The translations under genes and the position numbers were made by a program. Of a DNA stretch of 64,000 nt, positions 32,077 to 44,900 are shown piece by piece. This stretch comes from Ephemerocybe angulata (lineage: Eukaryota > Basidiomycota > Agaricomycetes > Agaricales > Psathyrellaceae), in contig JAACJK010000059.1 of NCBI GenBank assembly GCA_013368325.1, forward strand, positions 1 to 64,000. Reading direction: 5' to 3'. Each line of letters begins with the position of its first letter. The stretch's first letter is position 1. The notes beneath the pieces were generated by a model. That model did not search any database. It saw nothing but the letters and a program-made list of their open reading frames with translations, and was not told where the DNA came from.

Positions 32077-35000
32077 ATGGCACTCGTCCTCCCGGAGGGA
32101 GACGCAGTTGCAGTGAGAGCAACCTCGAGCAGTGGTCAGTTGCACGATACCATTGGTGATTACTCCCTATCAATGACTGACTGACCCTCGCTGTGTGTGA
32201 TGTGTGTCTTTGTAGTGCAACAGGTCTTGAATGGCGCACACGACTTCTCTATAGGGTCATGTAGCATCCAATCCGCTGGGGGGAACATCAACAACAACCA
32301 GAACACCACATACAACTACACGTACGTCACAGAGTCTGCAAGTCTAGACAGCGGGGGTATGTTGCTTCAGAAATATTCTCTTAGCTTCGTCGTTGAAATT
32401 CGATAGTAGTGGGAGAAACCGTGCTGTTGAAATGGCTGGGAGGTCCAGACTACATCAGCATCAGGAGGAGCGTTCTCGAGCGTCGTATGGACGGGACAGT
32501 GACCTGGTTCCTTGAACTAGAGGAATTCAAGCAGTTGGTGGACGACACTGGAGTCGTCATACTCTGGGGAACTGGGTTGCGTGAGTCGTTGTTATTCCTC
32601 GTCGCGCCTAGATGACTGATACAGAGGATAGCTGGTTCTGGGAAGACAATCATCTCGTGAGCCGCGCATCAATCGTTGTCCTAAAGCATCCCTAATCCAT
32701 CTGTAGTGCAACGTGTACTGACCACTTGGAGAACACATTCTCTGGCCGATCGGATGTCGCGATTGCATACGCCCTGCTTCGGTACAGCGAGAAGACTCTG
32801 TGCCGCGACATTTTCGCGGCCTTAATCGGCCAAATCATTGGAAAGCACGACAGTGCCCTCGCCGTTTTGCAGGTGGTTTATGATCGCCAACAGAGTGTGC
32901 AGGGTTGTAAGCTGCCTCTTACGGAACGGGAAGCCCTCAACACGTTGCAGGACATCGTCAAGCTATTCGCAAAGGTTTTCTTTATTATCGACGGGCTGGA
33001 TGAAGCCGACGACGAAGTGAAGGATGGCCTGCTCCAAGCGCTGCCGTCGATGGGCGTGAATTTGCTGATTACCTCACGGCCATTAGACCTTTTCACAACA
33101 TACACGCCAGGCGCAATCCACATTTCTATCCAGGCCCAGACGGACGACATCGACCTCTATGTCACGAGGAAGATTGAAAAAAGCGCCCGATTGAGGATGA
33201 TCATACAAGGCGATCAAGCTCTGACCGAGGAACTGAAGAGACTTGTCAGGGAGAAGTCGCACGGAATGTGCGTATACCGCCACTGTAGTTGGACTTAGAC
33301 GCTTATTGATGTGACGATATAGGTTTCTCGTCGCGCATTTGCAAATGGAGGCTGTTCTGTTGAAGGCCAACAGCCGGAATTCCCTCATCAATACACTGAA
33401 GAATCTCCCCTCTGGAACCAACGATCTATACAAGGAGGCCCTTGCGCGCATCGAAGCTCGATCAGAGGAAGATATCCTACTCGCCAGACATGTATTCATG
33501 TGGCTGACTTCCCACCTTGGCGCATTCATGGACAGTACGCAGCTCCAGCGAGCTCTCTCCTTCTCTTTCGAGGACCGGTCTTTCGACCTCGGAGATGTGG
33601 TTCCCATAGACCTCCTAACATCCCTGTGTGGTGGTCTGGTCGTCCAGGAAGGAACTAAGATTCGCTTTGTCCGTGAGTGATTATTTTTGCCGTCCCTGAA
33701 CGCTATTATAACCAGGTCAACCTCAGACTACACCGCAATGGAATACATGAGAACCGTACGGTTCCCAGGTCTCCTGGACCCACACGTGCTGCTGGCTGCT
33801 GCCTGCATTACCGCTCTGGAGCCGTACTTGGAGGAACTCCAAGCGTCTAGCCCAATTCGCGGAATGTCGCAGGTAGCATCTACGCTGTTGGAACAAGAAG
33901 ACCCTATGCTCTCTTATGCATGGTACCACTGGGGCAAGCATGCCAACCTCTCGCAGGCCTCGGACGGATATGGCACGATCCGCGCCCAGCTCGTATCCCT
34001 GCTTTCAAAATGCACCAGGTTCCCTGTGAGAATCCCTGCCGTCTTCTACGGCAGGTCTTCCCGTGATATCGCAGGTTCTGGGCTACATCTGGCTGTCGCC
34101 CACGATCTTATCGAGGTGATAACATCGAAAGTGTTGCCATTCCCCGAATCCTTCTCCGACAGTAGGGGACTCACCCCGTTCCATCTCGCTGTATTGCTCG
34201 GAAACCGGGGGACTCTAAATGCCCTCCTGCGCACCTACGCGGGAGTGAATCTTCAAACCAATCAGGAGAGCTCCCCCCTCCACCTCGCTATTCACCGGAA
34301 CAGGGTCCCTATGGTCGAAGCGCTTCTATCGTTCGAAGGCAGGCAGTTGCCCGAAGGTTCAACGCCCGATGGAGGTGCCCTCGACGTGGTTGATGTCAAC
34401 AACCCAGGTGCCGACGGCGAACCCCCTCTGGTCATGGCCTGCAGAATCGAAGCAGCAGAAATAACCCGTATCCTGGTTCAGCACAAGGATCTCGACATCA
34501 ATGCTCAAGATAAAGGCGGTCGCACAGCGTTCTACCGCGCCTGCGTTGCCGGGGAACCCTTCGCCACAATCCTACTGTCTGCTTTTCCAGACCTCGACGC
34601 CAGCCTTCGCAGCTATGACGGAGTATCTCCCTTTATGAAGGCGTGTTTCCACGGCCACGACCAACTCGTGTCTACACTACTGAACCGCGATCCCGAGAGT
34701 ACTCGCCAGGTCGATAACGCGGGTTTGTCTCCACTGATGTGGGCGGTCCTCGGCGCACATTGGGAGCCAGGGTGCAAGGAATGGAGTCATAAATTCAAAT
34801 GCGAAGAAGTCGTGAAACTGCTCCTTGCCTTCGACCCTCAGATCGACATCAATCAGCGCGATAACTTGGGGCGTACGGCGTTGACGCTGACGGTATTATC
34901 CGATCCTCCCCCGCCCATCCGCTTTGACGACTCGTTGTTGGAACACCGCTCAGCAAGGCGGCGGACGCCCAAGCGTCTCGCGACATTCCTCCTATCTCAG

Positions 35001-35670
35001 CCCGGGATCGACTACGATGCCCCGGACAATGAAGGAGAGGGAGAGTCCTTCATAACCCTTGTAAGGGATCTAGACCAGAAGGTATATGAGAGAGAGGCTG
35101 ATTATATTATAGATGGAAAAAGGGAAAAGAACTACTAGAGATGGAGGTTCAACGTCTATTATTGAGGCTCTGTTGCTCCGGGTCCGCTCGCGCCTTGATA
35201 ATGTCGACCTCTTGGAACGGAAAACAAACGGAAAATCAGTGATCGTCTGGGCGTTCGAGAAGAAAGACGAAGAAATCCAACAGGCGCTTATGGACGCGAT
35301 CCTCACATTCGCCGACTGGCCAGCCTTTCAGTTCTTCCAAACAGCGATGGTGGTGATAGGGTGTAAAGCACGCCATGAATTCGTCGAGGACCTCCTCCGA
35401 GAAGGGCAACTCAAGGCGAAAGCGGAGGCAGAAGGCCCAAAGTGCGGCAAGTGCCTCTTTAACATACTTTCACAGAGGGCGATCCTGTCCTTCCTGAACT
35501 CTGAAAAGGGGAGCAGCCTTTCGGAATACATACCGACGGTGGAGAAATACGTGGACAGTTCTGCGCCTCTTGTCGAGGTGCTGTGTAGCAGGTGCCGTGA
35601 CTCCATGTTTTCCCCGAACAAGGCTACCGAGGTGCAGGAATCAGAAGGTGAAATTTATGTGGAAGCTTGA
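32077..35670 (+). CDS. NACHT-ankyrin NLR, copy B, intact
   Basis: The same eight-exon structure as copy A is preserved (32077-32134, 32216-32356, 32410-32580, 32632-32656, 32707-33267, 33323-33672, 33727-35060, 35113-35670), giving about 1065 residues with no stop or frameshift. The P-loop (GLPGSGKTII across two introns), Walker B (VFFIIDGLDEADD), LLITSRPLD and the ankyrin array are all present. Compared with copy A it lacks nine residues in the last ankyrin-like unit (copy A has SVLMQACRM there) and differs in the N-terminal peptide (VLPEGDAVAVRA). The C-terminus keeps both CxxC motifs (CGKC and CSRC) that the retrotransposon separates in copy A. As a STAND NTPase it is expected to oligomerise on ligand sensing by the ankyrin domain and signal through its short N-terminus. 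The ligand and effector are unknown. Confidence 0.87.
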
Positions 35671-36130
35671 CGTACCAGCCCCTGCTTTAGATACAGAGTA
35701 GTTAGGTGGAATTTGAATGGGAAGCAGACTCGTGGGGTTGTCGCATGCATTAGGCTACACCTTCAAAGCTTTGCTTTTCGAAGCGATCCACGGCATGTGT
35801 CATCCAGCTTGAACGAAATTTGGGGCACCCTCTTGATAATATCTCTCGAAGCAATGCGCAGCACGATCGTAGCTACGACAAGACGACGTGTCTCAATCGT
35901 GTTCGGTGATCTGTCGCGTGAACATGGGCAGTAGATACCGTCGATACGTCGAAACCTACATTTATATCGTTCTTGAACGTGTCGAAGTCGTGTCCGTCGC
36001 GTAACTAGTTGCCGAAGCCATCGCAGATAGGGGCTATCGAAGGCGTGGCGCGCTGCTTGTTCCTATTTGATGGCAAACAGTGAAATGCATCTAGGACGTC
36101 AATTGAAGGGCTTTCCTTGAACCCGACACC

Positions 36131-37166
36131 ATGGCCGCATCTACAGATTTCGCGGATCGTCCGCTGAAGACACTCTGTCTCTTCGATGTCGACGGAACGC
36201 TGACCCCCGCCCGCGAGGTCCGTCGATCGGCAGCCCACCCAACGTCCTACTGATCTCGCGGTGTATAGGGCATATCTCCAGAGATGAACGAGACTTTGCG
36301 CGCTTTGAGGAAGAAGTGCGTCGTTGGGTTCGTCGGGGGTTCTGATCTCGTCAAGATCGTCGAACAATTGAAGGTTCAGGGGTCTGAAGGTGCGTGTTGT
36401 GGTTACTGGGCGTCGTGGACGTGCTAGCTAATCTCTACGGAGACAAGTTCTCGACGACTTCGACTACAGCTTTGCTGAGAATGGCTTGACGGCGTTCAAG
36501 CTGGGCAAACCACTCCCCACCGCATCGTGCATCGAGTACATTGGCGAGGAGCGTTACAAGAAGATGGTCAACTTTATCTTGCACTATATCGCGGACTTGG
36601 ACATTCCCATCAAGCGGTGAGCAGACGTTTGTATGGGCTGAAGTGGTTGATCTGAAGGTGAAAACAGAGGGACGTTTGTCGAGTTCCGCAAGGGCATGAT
36701 CAACGTCAGTCCCATCGGCCGTAACGCAACGTGAGTGCCCTTCCGATCGGGCTCGAGCCACTCTAATTCTCTTGCAGCATCGCGGAACGTAAGGAGTTTC
36801 TCAAGTACGACTCGGTACGTGAAGAAAAGGGAGTGCCTTGAGTGAGGACTGACCATTCGCCCCCGACAGGAACACAAGGTCAGGGCGAAGTTCGTGGAGG
36901 TGTTGCGGGAGAAGTTTGCGGACTACGGCTTGACGTTCTCGATTGGCGGAGAGATCTCGTTCGATGTGTTCCCCAACGGATGGGACAAGACATACGCTCT
37001 CGGTCGGGTCGAGAACGAGGGCTTCACGGAGATCCACTTCTTCGGCGACAAGACGTACAAGGGCGGCAACGACTATGAGATTTACAGCGACCCGCGCACG
37101 ATTGGGCACGCTGTGACCTGCCCCGAGGACACGATTAAGCTGTTGAAGGAGCTGTTCCTGTCGTAG
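36131..37166 (+). CDS. SEC53: Phosphomannomutase
   Basis: The gene is split by several 45-60 nt introns, with the start at ATG 36131. The N-terminus carries the HAD-family nucleophile motif, [15 protein letters not shown]. Later blocks are [75 protein letters not shown], and the C-terminal [19 protein letters not shown] then DPRTIGHAV. All are characteristic of eukaryotic phosphomannomutase, which interconverts mannose-6-phosphate and mannose-1-phosphate in the cytosol for GDP-mannose, N-glycan and GPI-anchor synthesis. Both aspartates of the DxD motif and the mobile-lid glycines are present. The gene looks complete and is the first single-copy gene right of the duplicated NLR block. Confidence 0.93.
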
Positions 37167-37330
37167 TACCAATAAATGGCCTGGTATTATAGATTAATGG
37201 ATTCCCACGGTGAATGGGTGGGCTGTGATTGGCCTGTGATTGGATTGTGGAATTTTCCGATTCATCCCGCCGAAATAGTCACGCGTGACGGGCAGACAAA
37301 CCTCCTTCTCTTCCAAGTCCTCCATCCAAA

Positions 37331-38595
37331 ATGCTATCCAGGCTGTCCGCGGGAGCCTTCAGAAAGGCGGCCCTTGGCGCTTCCCGCAACACCCCGCGCT
37401 CGTCGTCTGTGCGTCCCCGCCGTCGTCCGCACCCCGTTGCTCGTCGCGCTGACACTCTTTAACGTCCCCACAGGTCCGCTTTGCCTCGTCAAATGCGTCA
37501 GCGTCCGCGTTCGAGGTACGTCCGTTCCACCGAGTTCATCGTCTACACCGCCGACCGCCGCATATAGTCTGTCATGAGCTCCCGCGCGACCCTCGCCTCC
37601 GTGTCCCTCTTCACCGCCGGAACCGTCGCCTGGTACACCCACCTCTACGGCTCCCTTCCGTTTGTCGGCGAAGTCCACGCCAGCCATCTCAGCGACGAAG
37701 GCCTCCACCCCGCCTCATACCCCTGGCCCCACAAGGGCATTCTGGATTCGTTCGACCACGCCAGGTGCGTACCCCGGGAGATGTTAGCCGTGCATGAGTT
37801 GACCCCTGCCCGGCGTTTAGCATCCGACGAGGATACCAGGTCTACCGCGAAGTCTGCGCTGCTTGCCACTCCCTCGACCGCATCGCATGGCGCAACCTTG
37901 TTGGTGTCTCCCACACCGTTGACGAAGCCCGCACCATGGCCGAGGAGGTCGAATACACCGACGGCCCTAACAGCGAAGGCGAGATGTTCCAGCGCCCCGG
38001 AAAGCTCGCCGACTACATGCCCGCTCCCTACCCCAACGAGGAGGCCGCCCGTGCCAGCAACGGCGGTGCTTACCCTCCCGACCTCAGCTTGATCATCAAG
38101 GCTCGCCACGGTGGTGCTGTGAGTGGTCTCGTCACGCCGATCATGGTTCCGCGCTGACCTTGGGCTCTGATGTAGGACTACGTGTTCTCGCTTCTCACTG
38201 GCTACATCGACCCCCCTGCTGGTGTCGAAATCCGTGAGGGCATGAACTACAACCCCTTCTTCCCCGGCGGTGCTATCTCCATGGCCCGTGTCCTGTTCGA
38301 CGGCTTGGTCGAGTACGACGACGGCACCCCCGCCACCACCTCCCAGATGGCCAAGGATGTTGTCGAATTCCTGAGCTGGGCTGCTGAGCCCGAGCACGAT
38401 GAGAGGAAGAAGACCGGTATCAAGGCTGTCATCATCATGTCTACCCTCTTCGCTCTCAGCTTGTATGTTAAGCGCTTCAAGTGGAACGTGATCAAGAACC
38501 GGAAAATCAGTATGTTACCTTCGAATTGCGCTTGGCGAGCTTTTGACTGATGTTCTCTTTCAGCCTACAGTCCCCCTGTTGACAAGACGCATTAG
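37331..38595 (+). CDS. CYT1: Cytochrome c1, mitochondrial
   Basis: The start is at ATG 37331, with introns after codons in [31 protein letters not shown] and KNRKI. The N-terminal presequence is Arg/Ser/Ala-rich ([20 protein letters not shown]), as expected for mitochondrial import, followed by a hydrophobic sorting segment ([16 protein letters not shown]). The covalent haem site is CAACH in [20 protein letters not shown]. Downstream are [19 protein letters not shown], with the [10 protein letters not shown] block of the family, and the methionine-ligand region [20 protein letters not shown] single C-terminal anchor ([20 protein letters not shown]) follows. The protein ends YSPPVDKTH. It transfers electrons from the Rieske centre to cytochrome c within complex III. 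It lies 165 bp after the phosphomannomutase on the same strand and looks complete. Confidence 0.94.
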
Positions 38596-39016
38596 ACCAG
38601 AGACACTGCTACATTATCTGGGGCAGAGAGTGATCATTCGAGGAATACTATTATGTCTTGTTATTAGACTAATGCTAACGGAGTTTTTCTTTCCATCATG
38701 TTGAGTTGGGTTTTTGGAAGACAAGTTCTTCGGCTTCCTTGCACCGCCGCTCAGCGCTTTCTGAGCGTCTGTCTTGGCCGTTCGTGTTCTTACCTTTTGG
38801 GTGCAGTCACACCGCCTGGAAAGCAGTGTGTGTCACTTGGCCCGCTTTGACACCGGGAACGCACCGACCACGAGGTCACCACCATGATGCTTTCGGGCAC
38901 CTTAAATGTATTGAGTGATACGCCTGGGAGGGTGGAACGCGTTTTCCAGCCCCCTCATCTCCTGCCTTTGGGCGACCTAACATTCATTAGGGCAAGTTCT
39001 CTATAGCTTCTCCGGC
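38596..39016. other. Intergenic region between cytochrome c1 and a kinase-like gene
   Basis: It contains the 3' end of the cytochrome c1 transcript and the promoter of the kinase-like gene. No further gene or repeat was seen. Confidence 0.5.
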
Positions 39017-41532
39017 ATGAACCTGCGAAACCTCGATGCGCCGGACGCTGTAACTTACTTGGATGACGTCAAGGCTTATCTGCTGGACGACCCTGCGTCC
39101 TTCAGTGTGTTTGTACAGCAGCTTGGGTGCCTTCTACACGGAAATAGGTGCGTATCTTTGTGCTTCTGCAGTCTGGAATAGCATTGACGGTCGATCATCT
39201 ATCCCTAACCATCCCCTCTTGTAGCTCGCAGGCCTCTTTCGAGAGGGCGATAGTCGCTATCGCGAATATTTTGAGGGACAACCCGCCGCTATTTAATGGG
39301 GTGAATGCGTTGCTGAGAAATGGGGACCGAGTGGAGTGCCCGAGTGCGGGGGATGCGAATGGGCAGGTGGGGTTGTTCGTGCTGGTTTGTGCGGAGAGTG
39401 CGAGTGCGAGGGTGTGCGCGGTGGGTGGGTCGCGCCCTGTGCTTGTGGGCATGCCGGTTTCGACGGACGGGCTTTTGGGCGTTTTGGAGAGGAGTTTGGA
39501 TGTGTGGAGGGTGCTTTTGAGGAGGAGGGAGCTTGGGATGGAGTATTTCGCGTGCTTGGCGCAGCTTTTGCAGGTGGTGAGTGGCATTTAGGCTGGAGAG
39601 TTGGAGGGGTCGCTGATGCTGTTAAAATTATGAAGTTGTTGGATGATGATGGGTCGTTGAGGAGTGTGCAGAAGGCGACTGTGTATAGGTGTTTGAGGGA
39701 TCTTGGAGATGTATATTCGATTTTGCCGCCGTCTATGTTTTTGAATCATGTGAGGCACCAGGGGAAGGCGGAGTTGCAGATGAAGCAGGGTGGGGCGTCG
39801 TCGGTGAGTGTTCTTTGCATGTGTTCGAGGAATTTGGCTTATGTTCGTGCTTTAGGATATATTTATGAGTGTGATCAAGGGCACTCCGATTTGCTTCCGG
39901 GTCCTGAGGATGTATGATGTGCCCGAAGAGGAAAGAGAAGTGCTGTACAAGGTAACTGCAGGTCCCGGCGATCCTGGGATCCATTCGCTGACAGTCTGCT
40001 CCCTCACTATTAGAAATTCTGCAAAGAGGTCCTTGTATGGCGCCAACTCAAGCACCCGAATGTGCTCCCCTTCCTGGGTGCCAACACCGAGAGCTTCAAG
40101 CCGCGCTTCTGCTTCGTCTCCTACTGGATGAACCATGGGAGCATCACAGCATACCTGCGGAAACACCCCGGGCACGACAGGCTCGCGGCTGTGCACGACA
40201 TCGTCTCTGGTATTGACTACTTGCACCACCTCGACCCCCCGGTCACGCATAATGATCTGAAGGGCGCGAATATCCTGGTGACGGACGAGCTGGCGTGCTG
40301 CCTTGCGGACTTTGGGCTGTCTTCGATATTGGAGTCGCAGAGGATGGGGAATAAGTCGATGTCGTGGGGAGGCTCGGTGTGTTGGATGGCGCCGGAGCTT
40401 ATGACGTGTGAGGATGAGAGGGAGAGGATTGATAGGAAGGCGGGGGATATTTTCTCTTTGGGGTGTACGATTTATGAGGTCCGTATGGGTTTCCTTACGA
40501 GCTATGAGAGGATTATATCTGACTGATGTGGGTTTGCGCTAGATATACACGGGAAACCCGCCTCATTATCAGTGTCATAACCTGGCGAACGTTATATTCG
40601 CAGTTTCGTTCGAGCGTAAGCGCCCGGAAGTGCCGCCGGCGAATCCGCCTCCGAATTCATGGCGGAGCGCCGTTAACCATGGTGCGGGGGGATGGACGGA
40701 GGCGGAGCTTGATCTGTGGTGGCTTGTGCAGCAGTGCTGGGCGCATGAACCTACGCAGAGGCCTGAGATCCATTTGGTCAAGGCTGTGGAGGGTTTGATG
40801 AATATGGACCGGAGGGCGAGAGGGATTAAGATGGGGAAGGGGATGGAGAGCTCGAGAGTGCATGGGGGCGAGAGGAGGAGTCCGAGGCCTTCGAAGGTTG
40901 TGGGTGCTGTGGAGGTGGATGTGAGTGTAGTTGAGGCGGGGCAGAGGGCGAGGGCGAGGGAGTGGGTGGAGAGGGAGAGGGGTATACTTGAGGAGGCTCA
41001 GCCGAGCATGGGCCATCGAAAGAGATACACAGAAGAACAGAGGCGACCTCCATTCGACGAGACCACAGAGAGTGTTTGCGATCGGTATCCCACACCACTG
41101 CCTACGACCCGTTTGGTCGGTGACAAACGATACACCCAGCCCTCAGGCTCGTCCTCCCAGCTCCAAAGGATGAAGACGGAGGCTGAGGGTGGGTTGACAC
41201 AGTGGACAAGGGCGCGGCCTCCCAGCCCTCACCCGAGAATCATCCGCCATAAGACGATCATTAGTCTTGGACTCCCTTCGCCTCCTCTGACGCCTTCGAA
41301 TTCGGATACATCAGAACCCTCTCCTTCTGAGTCTCCGCCGCCCCTTCCCCCGGCGCCCAGCATAAGCGCTGGGAATAACTGTCCTTTGGATTTGGATGTT
41401 GAGTGGAAGAGGTCTCCCCCTAAGCAGTCGTATATGAGGCCGGCTGAGCCTCGCGTTGCTGTGTTTAGGAGGGAGAGCCGACCTCTTAGGCCTGCACACT
41501 TGCGATACGCGATTGTTATCGAGTCTGATTGA
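39017..41532 (+). CDS. Protein kinase-like protein with degenerate ATP-binding lobe
   Basis: The start is at ATG 39017. An N-terminal region of about 220 residues without known domains precedes a kinase domain. The apparent frame change near 39590 is explained by a 62-nt intron (39574-39635). The N-lobe reads SDIFMSVIKGTPICFRVLRM: no glycine-rich loop is visible, and the lysine expected in the beta-3 strand is arginine (ICFRVLRM; related mushroom kinases have a lysine there). The C-lobe is well kept: WRQLKHPNVLPFLG, THNDLKGANILV (catalytic Asp present, HRD as HND), LADFGLSS (DFG present), WMAPELM and DIFSLGCTIYEIYTGNPPH. A Pro/Ser/Arg-rich tail of about 260 residues follows. This looks like a pseudokinase or an atypical kinase of the large TKL-like families expanded in Agaricomycetes. 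Substrate and role are unknown. Confidence 0.75.
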
Positions 41533-41915
41533 ATGTTTTCACTTCGTAGCGGTATTAGTTAGTGCAGCAGGTTCTGTAATTCGATTCTATTCATATATAT
41601 GAAAGTTACATTATGGGTTACACCCGAAGGCTATTTCATTACGGGACGTTTCCAGCGGGACTTCCAGCGGACGCGTTTAAATCGAAGTGGAAGCGAAATA
41701 GGGGCTCGTCACGCTTACGCGCTGTCACTCCAGGCACGAGATCGTGACCGTCACGCCGTTGCCTTTCGGAGCCAAGCCAAGCGCGCGCACGTCGACCTGA
41801 ACGTACTGTGCAGAACCTTAGCGGAGACTTTGCAGGTGAACCCACCCTTGTACCACCTCCAAAGGCTCAGGCTAACAGTGCACTCGGTTTTATACTTCTT
41901 GTGTAGGCGCTGTGC
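41533..41915. other. Intergenic region upstream of the Mus7/Mms22-like gene
   Basis: Nothing coding is supported. Short tandem GGACTTCCAGCGGAC-like copies occur near 41650. The ATG of the next gene at 41916 follows a possible 5' leader intron ending in TTGTGTAG. Confidence 0.4.
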
Positions 41916-44900
41916 ATGGATTTGGACTTTGACGACGAGATTGTCGAAACATCCGATGTCGAGGAGCTCGAAGAGGAACGTCGCGTTAGAGCCCATGAGA
42001 TTCTCAGGAGGGCTCCACGGGATAGAGATGGGGATGAATTTACGAGGCCTAACAAGCGAATTAAGGTGCGTGCTAAGCATGTTAGTTCATTCTGGGGTCG
42101 GAATTAATGAGAGCGGTAGTTGGGTCACAATGACGAAGGGTCATTACCTTCGACGCCCTTGAGAGGGAGGGGGATCCAAGATGTAGCTATCTTGGAGACG
42201 CCATTTCACTCGCAGGCGTCACCGCCTGCAAACACGGATACCCTCTCGTCCCCGACGAACACTTGGGATACCCCAGGGGAAGGTCATGGTATCGACGCCG
42301 ATGTTATCGACGCGCCAGATCTGTTGCCATACGACTCACAAGACCCATTGCTACTGCACACACCCTCAAGAGTACCTCTGCCTTTGGTTCTCACTCCACA
42401 TCCGGAATCGACCACGGACGTTCCTGAAATGCCTTCGCCGTTCCTGCGTTCTACGACGCCGGAATTTTTGGACCCAACCTCGCAACAATGGTCGCTTGCT
42501 ACAAACACTGCTACCTCGCTGGACGCGCTTACTCCCGCTCGACCAGTGCCTTCTCAACAACCCAACGGCGAAGGTCTTGTCGTACCATCCGGCTTGGCAC
42601 CTCCTCCGCGATTGCGCGCCTTGGACTATCTCATTTCTCCAAGCCAGGTCCCTCTTCTGGATGAGGATGGAGACATACCCATGGAGGACGAAGATCGTGA
42701 TATCAATAACTTGTTCTCTTCGCCTGCGAGGCCATTGGAGGAAGTCCCCGCGTCGCCGGTGCCCGCGCAGACGTCCTTCCCCGGTTCCCCAGCTTTGTCC
42801 AGTACACCTGGTCCCTCAACGACTATGGACATCTCTGCTTCTCCATCTCCATCATCTCCGTTGTCCGAGCTGAGGGAGAGCTCAGTACCTCCTCAGCAGC
42901 CAGGCGAGCCGGGTGAAGTTCCCGACAACTCCATACCTGAAGCAGTCCTAGAGATAGCAAGGGAAGGGGAAGAACGATACCCCAAGCGTATTAGACACCC
43001 TGAGCAACTACAGCCTTACACGTATAATGAACTGAAGTACTACCGGGATATGGATGCGATTCCAGAAGCGGTCGTCAAATTTCATCATCACTCGAGAAAG
43101 CGCCCTCGACAGGAGGACGATGACGAAAGAGGGGGAGACCAAGGAGAGGATAGTCAGGATGCACCTTTCATAGCCGATGAAGAGGAGGAGGAGGAAAGTG
43201 AGGGTGAACGTCGCCGAAAGAGACGAAGGTCACATACAGCGGACGAAGGGCGGAATCAGGATGAAGGCGGTGTTGAGGTGGATGAAGCTGAAAAGGAGAG
43301 GCGAAGACAAGAAAAGGCGCGTAAGAGAGAAGAAAGGGAACGGAACAAGGAGGAGAAGGAACGACAGAGGCAAGAGAAGGAGCAGCGGAGGAGGGAAAAG
43401 GAGCAACTCGCCGCTATCCGAAAGCGCACTACGGTTGAAAGCTCTAGCAAGGTACTGGTTGGGGCCTTCTTCTTATATGTTATCTCTCACAAGATTTAAT
43501 AGGATGACCCTCCAATAGCCTCTTCCTCCAAGAAGCGACTTGAAGGTATACCGTTGTCCTTCGTCATATACCATTGCGACTCACTCACCCTTTGCTGAAG
43601 ATCTACCCAAAAAGAAGCCGACCACGGTCGCCGAATATGTACCGGACTACTTTAATGGGGAGCTGTCTGACGACGATGAAGACAACATTCCAACCTTGTT
43701 TGGCGGGTTTGGTACGAAAGGAAAAGGAAAGGAGAGGGAGCCAGTCAAAAGGAATGATTTCAATGGGGATCTTTCTGACGACGATGAGGACAATGTTCCG
43801 ACCCTGTTTGGCGGTTCTGGTGCGAAAGGCAAAGGGAAGGAGAGAGAGAAAGGCAAAGAGAAGGGGAAAGCTCGCTCCGAATCCCCAATCCCCCCTCAGT
43901 CCCAAACGAACCACGATGAAGCCGTTTCAGCCCCCTCCGATACTGAGCCCATGGAACAAGATCTCTTTCCCTCCCCTCCAGCGCCCCTTCGCTCTCCCTC
44001 TCGTTCTCCATCCCGCTCTCCGTCCCCTACTCACCCGAAGTCTGAGGAGGAATCAGAATCCGACCCAGAAGACTCGGGTCAGTCTGATGCTACCCCCGTT
44101 ATCGATCCCCATAAAGAGAAGATTCTACTACGAATGTACCCTCCAGGACTGGCGAAGAAGCTCCTCGGTGGAACTGGACGGGCCTCGAAGAAATCTCGAC
44201 GGGACGTCTCGGCTACACCTGAGGACGACGGTGGACCTCCGAAGCCTGGCCACGCGGTGCGCCGAATTAACAAAAACGCTGCGCAGAGGGCGATCATTGG
44301 CGATTCGGAAAGCGAGGATGAAGTGACCAATACCCCCAACTATGCACGGAGCCCGTCCCCGGAGCCTATGCGAATGCCCTCGCAGCAGACTAGGTTGTCG
44401 TACAGCAAAATCAGCAAGAAGCGTCCTGCCAAGAGTCGCGAGCGAAAGCCGAAGATCGAGAAACCGGCACAGTTCTTCTACGATAGTTCTTCGGAGAGTG
44501 AACTTGAAGTCATTGACGATGCTGTTATCGAATCGTTCACGGTCTCGGTAGAGGATTTGAAGGGGAGTAAGAAAAAGAAACGCAACAACGACAAGCCGAG
44601 GGCGGAGGGATCGTTGATCGACTACATGCTGTCCCGGACCCGTATCTTCAGTGACCACGCCAAGAAGAAGTCGAAATCGAAATCGAAGTCGAAGTCGAAG
44701 TCGGGAAAGCAGGGTGCTAAGCAGCCTAAAGCTAAGCATAACCTTGTCACCGCTAGTGCTCGTGGTTTGGGTGCTGGTCGTCAGGAACTGTTGAGTAACT
44801 TTGACGGGTATGGGCGGGATCATGGCAGCGGGAGCAACGGGAAGGGCAAGAAACAATCGCAGCGAGGGGGGATGGGACGAGTCAATTCCTCTAGCACTCG

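Larger units (their letters stand above)
30529..35835. repeat. Segmental duplication: POL3 5' fragment plus NLR copy B
   Basis: This block repeats, in the same order and orientation, the POL3 5' region and the NLR with its 3' flank. Segments 30529-30816 and 30817-31370 match POL3 at about 16552-16835 and 17746-18300. Segment about 31940-35835 matches about 18560-22236 plus 29291-29640. Between them, about 31380-31940 has no counterpart in the source and looks inserted. The chromovirus in copy A is absent from copy B, so it arrived after the duplication or in copy A only. Divergence is visible but modest, a few percent by eye in NLR exons. Confidence 0.88.

Noticed and set aside
39574..39640. 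Apparent frameshift between the N-terminal exons of the kinase-like gene
   Set aside because: A 62-nt GT..AG intron (39574-39635) joins the frames in phase.
44665..44710. Short AAGTCGAAATCG-like tandem repeats
   Set aside because: They encode a Lys-Ser run inside the coding exon of the Mus7-like gene and are ordinary low complexity.
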